NCBI GenBank assembly: GCA_003250275.1
Contig: QKGW01000378.1
Span: forward strand, 1-21,123
Origin: Alphaproteobacteria bacterium
GTDB lineage: Bacteria; Pseudomonadota; Alphaproteobacteria; Rhodospirillales; Rhodospirillaceae
DNA length: 21,123 nucleotides
Direction: 5' to 3'
Below, one piece after another: positions 5,816-13,372 of the stretch; positions within the stretch are counted from its first letter, which is position 1, and every line of letters begins with the position of its first letter. Both the position numbers and the translations under genes were made by a program. The notes beneath the pieces were generated by a model. That model did not search any database. It was not told the origin of the DNA and was given only the letters and a program-made list of their open reading frames with translations.

Positions 5816-7536
5816 GCGTCTCCCTTCATCGCGGTGATCGCCGCCAGGATCTCGACCGGGCGGATCGGCAACGGGCCGGGACGGTGAAGGCTCTCGACCG
5901 TCTGCGGCAGGGAATAGTGCCCCTTGAGGAAGTGGAAGAACTGCGCGCCGTGGTTCTGCTCGACCACGAGAACCTTGCTCACGCCATCGAGCGCCTTGGC
6001 CATCGCCTCTTCCTGCAACGGCAGGATGACGCGCACGCCGATCAGCCGCGCCGCGCCGTTGGAGCGCTCGACCGCCTCGCGCGCCGCTTCGGTGAGCGAA
6101 CCCCAGGCGATCACCGCGACCGGGCCGTCGCCCGCGACTTCCGCCCAGACGTCGTCGCAGTCGAGGGTTTCGAGCTTGCGCAGGCGCTTGTCGAGCTGGC
6201 TCTGGTGGTCGGAGGCCTGGGTCGAGGGGGTGCCGCGCTCGTTGTGGGCGAGGCCGTCGGCGGTGTATTCGCCGCCCTTCATGCCGGGCACCGACATCGG
6301 CGAGACGCCGTCGTTGGTGAGCGCGTAGCGCTTGTAGGCCGCACCGTCCTCGACCTGCGCGAGGCGGCGTTCGGCCACCGGGCCGCCCGACTTCGGCGGA
6401 TCGACGATGGCGCGCGACTGGCCCATGTTCTGGTCGGAGAGCACGATCGCCGGGCACTGCGCCGCCTCCGCCGCCGAAACCGCCCACTGCACGGTGGAGA
6501 GGCAATCGGGGATCGAGGTCGGGGCGCAGACGATGTGCGGCGCGTCGCCGTGCATACCGTAGACCGCGATGTTGAAGTCGCTCTGTTCCGACTTGGTCGG
6601 GATGCCGGTCGACGGGCCGCCGCGCTGCACGTCGATCAGGGTGATCGGGAATTCCGCGCCGACCGCCATGCCGAGCCCTTCGAGCATCAGCGAGAGGCCG
6701 GGGCCGGAGGTCGCGGTGAGCGAGGGCGTGCCACCGAACGACGCGCCGACGATCATGTTGACCGAGGCGAGTTCGTCCTCGACCTGGACGAGCTGGCCGC
6801 CGACGCGCGTGAGGTTCGGCGCGAGCCATTCGAGGATTTCGGTGGACGGGGTGATCGGGTAGGCGGCGACGAAGCGCACGCCGCCGCGGATCGCGCCCAT
6901 GCCCGCGGCCTCGTTGCCGGTGATCGACCAGCGCGGCACCGCGAGCGGCGCGGGGCGGACGACCTTGGGCCAGATGTCGGCGGGCAGGCTCTCGCAAAGC
7001 TCGGCGCCGAGACGCAGGCCTTCGAGCGACCCGGCGAGAATTTCCTCGCCCTTGTCGCCGAGCGCCTTTTCGAGCTCGCTCTTGAGGTCCTCGGGCACGA
7101 GGCCGAGGGCGTGGGCGACGAGGCCGAGGCCGACCATGTTGGCGCGCACGCCGGGGGCCGACTTGGCGGTCTGCGCGAGGGGCGCGGCAACGCAACGGGC
7201 GTCGGTGCGCTCGATCACCTCGGGCACTTCGCCGGCGTCGGGGTCGAACAATACGACGCTATCCGGGCGCAGCGGCAGTTCGGCGGCGAAACGGTTGATG
7301 TTGCCCCAGTCGTAGGCGAGCAGGAGATCGAAGGAATCGCCGTGATTGAGGATCGGCCGATCGCCGAACCGCAACAGGGCGGCCGATTCGCCGCCGCGGA
7401 TCTGCGGGCCGAGGGACCGGCGGAAGAGGCCGTACCAGCCGGCGCGCGCCGCCGCGTCGACGAGAATTTGACCAACGGTCATGACGCCGGCTCCGCCGGA
7501 ACCGGTCATGGCCAGAGATAGAACATGATGCAACAT
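5812..7536 (-). CDS. korA: 2-oxoacid:ferredoxin oxidoreductase, fused gamma-alpha subunit (KorA-type)
   Basis: A 574-residue subunit with the gamma domain at the N-terminus (about 5-190, starting MTGSGGAGVMTVGQIL, with SLGPQIRGGES) and the alpha domain after it (about 200-574). The alpha domain carries AYPITPSTEIL (residues 225-235), LTATSGPGLSLM and IPTKSEQSD. This gamma-alpha fusion is the usual two-subunit KorAB organisation in aerobic and facultative bacteria, without a fused ferredoxin (delta) domain. The alpha-gamma unit helps bind the 2-oxoacid and CoA. An AGGAG lies only 3 nt before the ATG at 7536; a TTG one codon later would have more usual spacing. It heads the seven-gene minus-strand convoy and diverges from a two-cluster ferredoxin gene. 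Confidence 0.95.
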   Translation of the reverse strand: MLHHVLSLAMTGSGGAGVMTVGQILVDAAARAGWYGLFRRSLGPQIRGGESAALLRFGDRPILNHGDSFDLLLAYDWGNINRFAAELPLRPDSVVLFDPDAGEVPEVIERTDARCVAAPLAQTAKSAPGVRANMVGLGLVAHALGLVPEDLKSELEKALGDKGEEILAGSLEGLRLGAELCESLPADIWPKVVRPAPLAVPRWSITGNEAAGMGAIRGGVRFVAAYPITPSTEILEWLAPNLTRVGGQLVQVEDELASVNMIVGASFGGTPSLTATSGPGLSLMLEGLGMAVGAEFPITLIDVQRGGPSTGIPTKSEQSDFNIAVYGMHGDAPHIVCAPTSIPDCLSTVQWAVSAAEAAQCPAIVLSDQNMGQSRAIVDPPKSGGPVAERRLAQVEDGAAYKRYALTNDGVSPMSVPGMKGGEYTADGLAHNERGTPSTQASDHQSQLDKRLRKLETLDCDDVWAEVAGDGPVAVIAWGSLTEAAREAVERSNGAARLIGVRVILPLQEEAMAKALDGVSKVLVVEQNHGAQFFHFLKGHYSLPQTVESLHRPGPLPIRPVEILAAITAMKGDA

Positions 7537-7752
7537 GATCTCCTGCCGTGCGCTGAAGCCTGTTCAAAGAACCTGTTCGGGTGTTCCTCCACCGCGTTTG
7601 CGGCGCGCCCGGATCGTTATCTGTCCGGACTTTGCCAACAGGTTTAGATCGGATTCGAAGGAGGGGCAACCCTCGTGGAATCGGCGCTTCCGTTCTTGCG
7701 CGGAATCGGCTAGCGTGCCGCCCGCTACATCCAATTTTCCGGAACCGGCGAC

Positions 7753-7998
7753 ATGGCGATGATGATTTCCGCGAACTGCGTGTTCTGCGGTGCGTGCGAA
7801 ATGGAGTGTGCGAACGAGGCGATCTCGCAGGGCGAGGACGCGTTCGAGATCGACCCGGAACTCTGCACCGAGTGCGTCGGCCGCTACGACGAGCCGCAGT
7901 GCCGCCTGGTGTGTCCGGCGGATGCGATCGGCCCCGATCCGCGCCGCGTCGAGACCCATGCGGCGCTTACGGAAAAGGCGCTGAAACTCAGCGCCTGA
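7753..7998 (+). CDS. 2[4Fe-4S] ferredoxin, Alvin/YfhL type
   Basis: An 81-residue low-potential electron carrier. The first cluster motif is C-x2-C-x2-C-x3-C (NCVFCGACEMEC, residues 8-19). The second is C-x2-C-x8-C-x3-C (CTECVGRYDEPQCRLVC), whose eight-residue insertion is the hallmark of the Allochromatium vinosum / YfhL class. A C-terminal helix-like extension follows. It diverges from korA with a 216-nt intergenic region and is a good candidate acceptor for KorAB, perhaps also feeding the rubrerythrin-like protein. The start is uncertain: the Shine-Dalgarno is weak, and in-frame ATGs at 7759 and 7762 are alternatives that would lose only two or three residues. It ends 22 nt before the convergent SlyB-like gene. 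Confidence 0.93.
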   Translation: MAMMISANCVFCGACEMECANEAISQGEDAFEIDPELCTECVGRYDEPQCRLVCPADAIGPDPRRVETHAALTEKALKLSA

Positions 7999-8020
7999 TC
8001 GTCGTCTTTATCTGAAAAAT

Positions 8021-8857
8021 TCAGCGGGTTTCCGCGGTTTCCGGGGCTTTGTCCGCGGGGGCCTCGGGGGGCGCTTCGTCGCTCGCGGGAGCGGGAGTTT
8101 CCGGCGGCTGCGCTTCGGGCTGCGGGTCCGGTTGGGCCGCGACTTCGGGCGCGGGCTGCGCTTGCGGCTCGGGCTGAACGGCGGGTTCCGGAGCGGGCGG
8201 GGTTTGTGCCTCCGGCTGCGCGGCCGGCTCCGGCGCGGCGGCGGGTGCGGGTTCCGGCGCAGGTGCGGGAGCGGCGGCGTAGTCGCTCGACAACGGCACC
8301 ACGAGGAGCGGCAGACCGGCGGGTTTCTTGCCCGACGCGGTGGTCTTTTCCGCGGGTTTCGCCTCGGGCTTGGTCTCCGCCTTGGGTGCGGCGATTTCGA
8401 CCGAATAGTCGGGCACGATGCGCGCCTGGTTGCCCGCGATCACCAGCACTTTCTGCCCGAGCGGCAGCGGCGTGTCCTCGCTCTGCGTCACCGAGAGGAG
8501 TTCGCCGTTGGTCTTGCGGACGATGTATTCCCAGCCGTAGGCGTCCGCCGAGACGTGTTCGACGGTGGTGCCGATGATCGTGCCGAGTGCGGTGCCGCCG
8601 ACGGTGCCGAGCGCTGCGTCGATGCCGACGGTGTTCGAACGCGAACCGAGCACGCCGCCCGCCGCGCCGCCGGTGACCGCGCCGACGGTGCCGCTCGCGC
8701 TGATCCGCACCTGGCGGAAACCGACGATCACGCCGCTTTCCACCTTGTTGACCTGCTGCACCGCGGTGGTGGAGTAGGTCTGGGGCGAGTAGCTCTGGGC
8801 GCAGCCCGCAAGGGCGAGGCCGAGGGCGCACAGGCTCAATTTGACAGATCGCTTCAC
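8021..8857 (-). CDS. SlyB-like glycine-zipper outer-membrane lipoprotein with long Pro/Ala/Glu tail
   Basis: A 278-residue lipoprotein. A short signal peptide ends in the lipobox LAGC with lipidated C19 followed by Ala, which predicts outer-membrane sorting. Residues 23-55 resemble the SlyB/Pcp start (SPQTYSTTAVQQVNKVESGVI). A glycine zipper follows (about 56-97, GxxxG pattern such as GAVTGGAAGGVLGS). A beta region (98-153) contains YIVRKTNGE and LPLGQKVLVIAG. SlyB proteins are about 155 residues; here about 125 extra residues follow. They begin K/E/P-rich, contain a short island GLPLLVVPLSSDY (181-193), then run Pro/Ala/Glu/Gln-rich to the end. The tail could span or anchor to peptidoglycan, but no binding domain is seen. 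GTG at 8857 was chosen over an open 43-codon extension because GAGG lies 6 nt upstream and the signal peptide starts there. Confidence 0.88.
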   Translation of the reverse strand: MKRSVKLSLCALGLALAGCAQSYSPQTYSTTAVQQVNKVESGVIVGFRQVRISASGTVGAVTGGAAGGVLGSRSNTVGIDAALGTVGGTALGTIIGTTVEHVSADAYGWEYIVRKTNGELLSVTQSEDTPLPLGQKVLVIAGNQARIVPDYSVEIAAPKAETKPEAKPAEKTTASGKKPAGLPLLVVPLSSDYAAAPAPAPEPAPAAAPEPAAQPEAQTPPAPEPAVQPEPQAQPAPEVAAQPDPQPEAQPPETPAPASDEAPPEAPADKAPETAETR

Positions 8858-8867
8858 AACGAACCTC

Positions 8868-8888
8868 AAAAAAGCCGGTTGGTGCCGG
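8868..8888 (-). terminator. Weak candidate terminator after the helicase gene
   Basis: On the minus strand a short CCGG...CCGG stem (8885-8888 with 8875-8878) precedes a run of six T (8868-8873) in the 43-nt gap between the helicase stop and the SlyB-like start. The stem is only four base pairs, so termination would be partial at best. Confidence 0.3.
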
Positions 8889-8900
8889 GGAGCTGTTGTC

Positions 8901-10394
8901 TTACTTGGCGAAGGGGTCGCGCAACAAGAAGCTCGGGGTGTGGCCGCCGAACGCCACGACGTCGTCGCCGTGGTCCATTTCCGCAACCTCGTCCGCCGGC
9001 AGGTTGCCGCGCCCGCGGCGTCCGCGCTTGGCGTCCCGTTCGGGGCGCTGGCGCTTCTCTTCGGGCTTGGCCTCGGCCTTCGGCTCGGGCTTCCTGTCCT
9101 GCTTCTTTTCCGCCGTCTCCGCCTTTTCCGCCGTTTCGGGCGCTGGCGCCGATTTTACCTCGGCGGACCTTTCCGGTTTCTTAGCGGCTTTGGGCTTGTC
9201 GCCGCGCAGCGCTTCGGACTTGCCGCGGCCGCGGCCCCGGCCCCGGCGTTCGCCTTCTTCGAGGGGGAGGGGCTCGGCGTCGCCGAGCGGCGTCACCGGG
9301 ATGTCCTTGCCGATCAGCTTCTGGATCGCGCTCACGTACTTGCCGTCCTCGGGGGCGGCGATGGTGAGGGCGCGGCCCTCGCGGCCGGCGCGGCCGGTAC
9401 GGCCGATGCGGTGGACGTAGTCCTCGGCGTGGCTCGGCACGTCGAAATTGAAGACGTGCGAGACGTCGGCGATGTCGAGGCCGCGCGCCGCCACGTCGGA
9501 GCACACCAGGAGCTTGACGTCGCCGCGGCGGAACTGGTCGAGGGTCTCGGTACGCATCGACTGCGGCATGTCGCCGTGAAGCTGGCCGACCGAGAAGCCG
9601 TGGCGCTCGAGCGAGCGGAACAGCACCGCCACGTCGCGCTTGCGGTTGCAGAAGATGAAGGCGTTGGCCACCTCCTCCTCGCGCAGCAGCGCGCGCAGCG
9701 CCTCGCGCTTGTCGCGCGGCTCGACGATCACCATCCGCTGGGTCACCGATTCGGCGGGCGACGCCGGCGGGGCGACCGAGACCACCTTCGGGTTGGACAG
9801 GAACCTGTCGGCGAGGCGCTTGATCTCGGGCGCCATCGTCGCCGAGAACAGGAGCGTCTGGCGGAGCGGCGGCAGCCAGCCGAGGATGCGCTCGACATCG
9901 GGGATGAAGCCCATGTCGAGCATCCGGTCGGCTTCGTCGATCACCAGGATCTTCACGTCCGACAGCAGGATCCGGCCGCGCTCGAACAGGTCGATCATCC
10001 GGCCCGGCGTCGCGATCAGCACGTCGACGCCGCGGTCGAGCGCGCGTTCCTGGTCGCCGAAGCTTTCGCCGCCGATCAGGAGTGCCATCGAGAGCTTATG
10101 GTACTTGCCGTACTGCTCGAAATTCTCCGCCACCTGGGCCGCGAGCTCGCGCGTCGGCGCGAGGATCAGCGAGCGCGGCATCCGTGCGCGGGCTCGCCCG
10201 CTCGACAGAATGTCGATCATCGGCAGGGTGTAGGAGGCGGTTTTGCCGGTGCCGGTCTGGGCGATGCCCATCACGTCGCGCCCCATCAAAACCAGGCCGA
10301 TCGCCTGTTCCTGAATCGGGGTCGGGGTGGTGTAGCCCATCTCGGCGATGGCTTTGAGGGTGTTGGGGTCGAGCCCAATCTCTTCGAACGTCAT
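8901..10394 (-). CDS. DEAD-box ATP-dependent RNA helicase (RhlE-like)
   Basis: A 497-residue RNA helicase that unwinds or remodels RNA with ATP, typically in ribosome assembly, mRNA decay or cold adaptation. All core motifs are visible: Q motif (TPTPIQEQA, 23-31), motif I AQTGTGKT (K51), PTRELA (80-85), TPGR (129-132), DEAD (153-156) and SAT (184-186). Motif V (SDVAARGLDI) and motif VI (HRIGRTGRAG) follow. The core ends near residue 365. The remaining roughly 130 residues are charged low complexity (Arg/Gly stretch, Lys/Glu/Ala/Pro stretch, RGRRGRGN), a common RNA-binding tail, ending in GGHTPSFLLRDPFAK. The start at 10394 is set by the family N-terminus; a 130-codon upstream open extension overlaps the promoter and the divergent gene and is rejected. 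A sigma-70-like promoter lies about 100 nt upstream. Confidence 0.95.
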   Translation of the reverse strand: MTFEEIGLDPNTLKAIAEMGYTTPTPIQEQAIGLVLMGRDVMGIAQTGTGKTASYTLPMIDILSSGRARARMPRSLILAPTRELAAQVAENFEQYGKYHKLSMALLIGGESFGDQERALDRGVDVLIATPGRMIDLFERGRILLSDVKILVIDEADRMLDMGFIPDVERILGWLPPLRQTLLFSATMAPEIKRLADRFLSNPKVVSVAPPASPAESVTQRMVIVEPRDKREALRALLREEEVANAFIFCNRKRDVAVLFRSLERHGFSVGQLHGDMPQSMRTETLDQFRRGDVKLLVCSDVAARGLDIADVSHVFNFDVPSHAEDYVHRIGRTGRAGREGRALTIAAPEDGKYVSAIQKLIGKDIPVTPLGDAEPLPLEEGERRGRGRGRGKSEALRGDKPKAAKKPERSAEVKSAPAPETAEKAETAEKKQDRKPEPKAEAKPEEKRQRPERDAKRGRRGRGNLPADEVAEMDHGDDVVAFGGHTPSFLLRDPFAK

Positions 10395-10494
10395 GTGGTT
10401 CGATTTTCCGTTGAAATCGTTACGCGGAAGCCCACGGCATTCCGGGGCGTGCGGGTACAGCACAAGTCGTACCGGGCACGCGAAAAGTCGCGCG

Positions 10495-10523
10495 ATCATC
10501 ATGCGGAAATCGGCAATTGTCAA
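10495..10523 (-). promoter_or_regulatory. Sigma-70-like promoter for the DEAD-box helicase gene
   Basis: On the minus strand a perfect -35 TTGACA (10518-10523) is followed by a 17-nt spacer and GATGAT (10495-10500), which matches four of six positions of the -10 consensus. It would give a leader of roughly 95 nt before the ATG at 10394. The rest of the 265-nt gap between the divergent genes shows no other obvious element. Confidence 0.6.
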
Positions 10524-10659
10524 CGCACGAGGCTCGCGAATCCGGGCAAACCCTCGGGAACCACGCGCGAAAAATCCGCCCGCGCGGCAAAAACCGGCTT
10601 GAAAGCCCGCGCGCCTGCCCCGAAACTCGGGCAACCCCACGCCAATCTCGGAGGAACAC

Positions 10660-11208
10660 ATGCGTCTCGCGGCATCCCAGTCCTGCCTGATCGTCGTCGA
10701 CGTGCAGGAGCGTCTCGCTCCGGTGATGGGCGACCCGCGCAAGGTGATCGAGGGCGCGGCGCGCCTCGCCGCCGCCGCACGCAAGCTCGGAGTGCCGACG
10801 ATCGTCTCCGAGCAGTACCCGAAGGGCCTCGGCCCGACGATGATCGACGTGCGCGAGGTGGTCGCCGAAGAGGATGCCTACGTCGAGAAGCTTTCCTTCT
10901 CGTGCTGCGGCGAACCGGCGTTCATGACCAAGTTCCAGGCCGCCGGACGGCGTCAGGTGGTGATCTGCGGCATCGAGATGCACGTCTGCGTGATGCAGAC
11001 CGCGCTCGACCTCAAGGACAAGGGTTACGACGTGTTCATCGTCGTTGACGCCTGCGGCTCGCGCTTCACCTCCGACGAGGAGACCGCCAAGCTGCGCTTC
11101 GCCGCCGCGGGGATTCATCTCGTCTCGATCGAGATGGCGATCTTCGAGTGGCTGGAGCGCTCCGGCACGCCGGAGTTCAAGGACATCTCGAAAACCCTGA
11201 TCCGCTGA
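10660..11208 (+). CDS. Isochorismatase-family cysteine hydrolase
   Basis: A 182-residue cytoplasmic hydrolase of the isochorismatase/nicotinamidase-like superfamily. The catalytic triad is visible as D14 (LIVVDVQERL), K77 (YVEKLSFSC) and C110 (GIEMHVCVMQTAL), and the cis-peptide region GIEMHVC is typical. Substrate is unknown; this YcaC-like subgroup is often annotated only as hydrolase. A strong GGAGG (10650-10654) precedes the ATG by 5 nt. It is followed after 10 nt by an alpha/beta hydrolase gene whose ribosome site overlaps this gene's stop region, so the two are cotranscribed. It diverges from the helicase gene. Confidence 0.92.
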   Translation: MRLAASQSCLIVVDVQERLAPVMGDPRKVIEGAARLAAAARKLGVPTIVSEQYPKGLGPTMIDVREVVAEEDAYVEKLSFSCCGEPAFMTKFQAAGRRQVVICGIEMHVCVMQTALDLKDKGYDVFIVVDACGSRFTSDEETAKLRFAAAGIHLVSIEMAIFEWLERSGTPEFKDISKTLIR

Positions 11209-11218
11209 GGAGACGAGA

Positions 11219-11911
11219 ATGCGCCAGGATCTCGTGCTGCTGCCCGGCCTCGCGTGCGACGCGCGGCTCTACGAAGCCCAGGCCGAGGCGTTGGCCGATC
11301 TCGCGGTGCCGCTGGTGCCGCACCTCGACGCGCCCTCGGTGGGTGAGATGGCGGAGGCGGTGCTCGGCGCGGCGCCGAAGCGCTTCGCCCTCGCCGGGTT
11401 GTCGATGGGCGGCTACGTCGCGATGGAAATCCTCCGCCGCGCGCCCTCGCGCGTCACCCGCCTCGCGCTGATCTCGACCACCGCGCGGCCCGACATGCCC
11501 GAGCAGTCGGCGATGCGCCGCGAACTGATCGAGCTTGCGCGCTCCGACCGCTTCGCCCTGGTGATGCCGCGCCTGCTGCCGAAGCTGATCTCCGCGCACC
11601 GCCGCGGCGACGCGGTATTGAAGAAGCTCGTGATCGGCATGGCCGATGCGGTCGGCCCGGAGACCTTCGTGCACCAGCAGACCGCGATCATCGGCCGGCC
11701 CGACAGCCGCGAGGACCTCGGCCAGGTGCGGGTGCCGACGGCGATCGTCTGCGGCGACGCCGACGAACTCACGCCGCCCGACCGCCATACCGAAATGGCG
11801 GCGCTGATCGCGGGGGCGAAGCTGACGGTGATCCCGAAATCGGGGCATCTCGCGACGCTCGAAGCGCCCGAGGCGGTGACCGCGGCACTCAGGGAATGGC
11901 TGGCGGACTGA
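11219..11911 (+). CDS. Alpha/beta-fold hydrolase
   Basis: A 230-residue hydrolase with nucleophile S62 in GLSMGGYVA, an acid at D182 in CGDADELTPP and histidine H210 in SGHLATLEAPEAV. The pattern and length fit the small alpha/beta hydrolases related to carboxylesterase BioH and similar enzymes; no signal peptide is present. Substrate is not predictable. GAGGAG (11207-11212), which overlaps the stop codon of the preceding isochorismatase-like gene, serves as ribosome site, pointing to a two-gene operon. It ends 4 nt from the convergent DUF2155 gene, the two stop codons forming the ends of a 10-nt palindrome. Confidence 0.9.
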   Translation: MRQDLVLLPGLACDARLYEAQAEALADLAVPLVPHLDAPSVGEMAEAVLGAAPKRFALAGLSMGGYVAMEILRRAPSRVTRLALISTTARPDMPEQSAMRRELIELARSDRFALVMPRLLPKLISAHRRGDAVLKKLVIGMADAVGPETFVHQQTAIIGRPDSREDLGQVRVPTAIVCGDADELTPPDRHTEMAALIAGAKLTVIPKSGHLATLEAPEAVTAALREWLAD

Positions 11912-11915
11912 CCGG

Positions 11916-12338
11916 TCAGCCGGTCTCGATCGGGTTGCCGTCCTGCGGCGGCTGGATCGGCTCGCGGCATTCCAACAGCCAGATGTCGTAGACCGGGTGA
12001 TCCATCGCCGAGACCGCCGGGGAGGAGGCGTACATCCAGCCGCGGAACACGTCGACCGGCGGCTGGTTCGGCTTGATGTCGGCGATGTCGAGGAACGCGG
12101 CGCTCTCCGGCGGTTCCTCGGGCGGGCGGGTGCGGCAGGCGCGCACGATGATCGCGAGCGAGCCGAAGCGCACGGTGTCGCCCACCGGCGTGGTCAGGGT
12201 GGTGATGCGGCCGGTGATCTTGTCGAGCCCGCGCAGCACCGCGATGCGGGTGTCGATCGTCGTCGCCGCCGAAACCGGCGCGGCGGACAGAAGAAGACTG
12301 AGCGCGCCGAGCGCGCCGAAACGCAGCCAGGAGTTCAC
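11916..12338 (-). CDS. DUF2155 family exported protein
   Basis: A 140-residue protein with a signal peptide (1-24, cleavage after P-V-S-A) and a DUF2155-type domain. Visible family traits are AVLRGLDKITGRI (33-45), VGDTVRFGSLAIIVRACRTRPPEEPPESAAFL, and DVFRGWMYASSPAVSAMDHPVYDIWLLEC (96-124). The two cysteines (C68, C124) may form a disulfide in the periplasm. Molecular function is unknown, but the gene is usually beside NDUFA12 and MlaD-like genes in alphaproteobacteria, as here. The start is GTG at 12338, overlapping the upstream MCE gene's stop (GTGA), with GAGGG six nt upstream. Confidence 0.88.
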   Translation of the reverse strand: MNSWLRFGALGALSLLLSAAPVSAATTIDTRIAVLRGLDKITGRITTLTTPVGDTVRFGSLAIIVRACRTRPPEEPPESAAFLDIADIKPNQPPVDVFRGWMYASSPAVSAMDHPVYDIWLLECREPIQPPQDGNPIETG

Positions 12339-12796
12339 CGCGAGCCCTCGTTGCTGCCGGTGGCGAGGAAGATGAACTCGCCGACCGTGTCCTCGAGGGA
12401 CTTGTAGTCGCGGGTGTTCTTGATCGCGTCGCCGTCGTTGAGGCGGTCGGCCATCGAACCGGGTTCGAGGCGGATGTATTTGTCGCCCATCAGGCCCTGG
12501 GTCGCGATCGAGGCGACGGTGTCGACCGGCAGGCGGATGTCGGGGCGGATCGAAAGGGTCAGCGCCGCCTCGTAGGTGTCCTGGTCGAGGCGTTCGTCGG
12601 CCACCGAGCCGACCTTGATGCCGCTGATCCGCACGTCGGAACCGACGCGCAGCCCGCCGACCTTGAGGAAGTTGGCCTTGACGTGGTAGCCGTCGACCTG
12701 GCTCTGGTGCGAACTGGTGTAGGCGAACACCAGGAAGTAGGCTGCCACCAGCAGCACCACTGCTCCCATGATGCTTTCGATCACCGGTTTGCGCAT
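12335..12796 (-). CDS. mlaD: MCE-domain protein, MlaD-like (second of two)
   Basis: A 153-residue protein with one N-terminal transmembrane helix (8-26) and a single periplasmic MCE domain (about 35-113). Visible motifs are ANFLKVGGLRVGSDVRISGIKVGSV and the GLMGDKYIRLEPGS turn. MlaD-type proteins form hexameric rings that carry phospholipids between membranes in the Mla pathway. Length is close to the usual ~150-180 residues with a short C-terminal segment. It lies 6 nt after another MCE gene and its stop overlaps the DUF2155 start. No MlaE permease or MlaF ATPase is in this window, so if it acts in Mla its partners are encoded elsewhere. Confidence 0.92.
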   Translation of the reverse strand: MRKPVIESIMGAVVLLVAAYFLVFAYTSSHQSQVDGYHVKANFLKVGGLRVGSDVRISGIKVGSVADERLDQDTYEAALTLSIRPDIRLPVDTVASIATQGLMGDKYIRLEPGSMADRLNDGDAIKNTRDYKSLEDTVGEFIFLATGSNEGSR

Positions 12797-12802
12797 CGTC
12801 TC

Positions 12803-13351
12803 TCAGTCCTTCTTGTCGATCGGCAGCAGGGGCGCGATGGCGCTGGGCGCCGGAGCGGGGGCGGGCGTCGCCTCGGGGTGCTTGAGCGCGTCGGCGCATT
12901 TCGCTTGCTGCGACTTCGCCATCGCCACCAGGCGTTCGAGCAGATCCTCGACCACCAGGGAATCCTGGGTGAACGAGAAGGATTCGCCCGCGCCGAGCAT
13001 GTCCATCGCGCCGCCCGGCTCGACTTCTATATATTTGCCGCCGAACAGGCCGTCGGTGTGGATCACCGCGGCGGAATCGGTCGGCACCTTGACCCCGCGG
13101 TCGATCAGGAGCGTCGCGCGGGACTGGAAGCTGTCCTTCAGTTCGAGCGCGCCGACGACGCCGACGTCGATCCCCGCGAGGCGCACCGGAGCGCCCTCGA
13201 TCAGGCCGTCGCTACGCTGGAAACCGGCGTAGAGTTCGTAGCCGCGGGTGTCGGGCGCGGTGTCGCGGCCATGCAGCCACGTCAGCATCAGTCCGCCGAG
13301 CAGGCAGACCAATACGCCGAGACCGATATCCTCGCGTTCGCCGAAATGCAC
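12803..13351 (-). CDS. MCE-domain protein (first of two), with Ala/Pro-rich C-terminus
   Basis: A 182-residue protein with one N-terminal transmembrane helix (about 9-27) and one MCE domain (about 36-114). It is recognised by AGFQRSDGLIEGAPVRLAGIDVGVV and GLFGGKYIEVEPGG. A helix-like stretch (127-158) and an Ala/Pro-rich tail (TPAPAPAPSAIAP) follow, with a lone C152. It is clearly related to, but diverged from, the MlaD-like protein encoded next, so the pair is an old duplication or two different ring components. GTG at 13351 is the start, with GAGGAA seven nt upstream. It follows the NDUFA12 gene after 21 nt and is presumably cotranscribed. Confidence 0.9.
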   Translation of the reverse strand: MHFGEREDIGLGVLVCLLGGLMLTWLHGRDTAPDTRGYELYAGFQRSDGLIEGAPVRLAGIDVGVVGALELKDSFQSRATLLIDRGVKVPTDSAAVIHTDGLFGGKYIEVEPGGAMDMLGAGESFSFTQDSLVVEDLLERLVAMAKSQQAKCADALKHPEATPAPAPAPSAIAPLLPIDKKD

Positions 13352-13372
13352 GTACAGGTTCCTCGCGTGGCG

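Noticed and set aside
8858..8986. 43-codon extension of the SlyB-like gene from an upstream ATG
   Set aside because: It would bury the signal peptide and lipobox. GTG at 8857 has a good ribosome site and puts the lipidated cysteine at position 19.
10395..10784. 130-codon extension of the DEAD-box helicase gene
   Set aside because: It runs opposite the start of the isochorismatase-like gene and across a good TTGACA-17-GATGAT promoter. The Q-motif region begins at the ATG at 10394.
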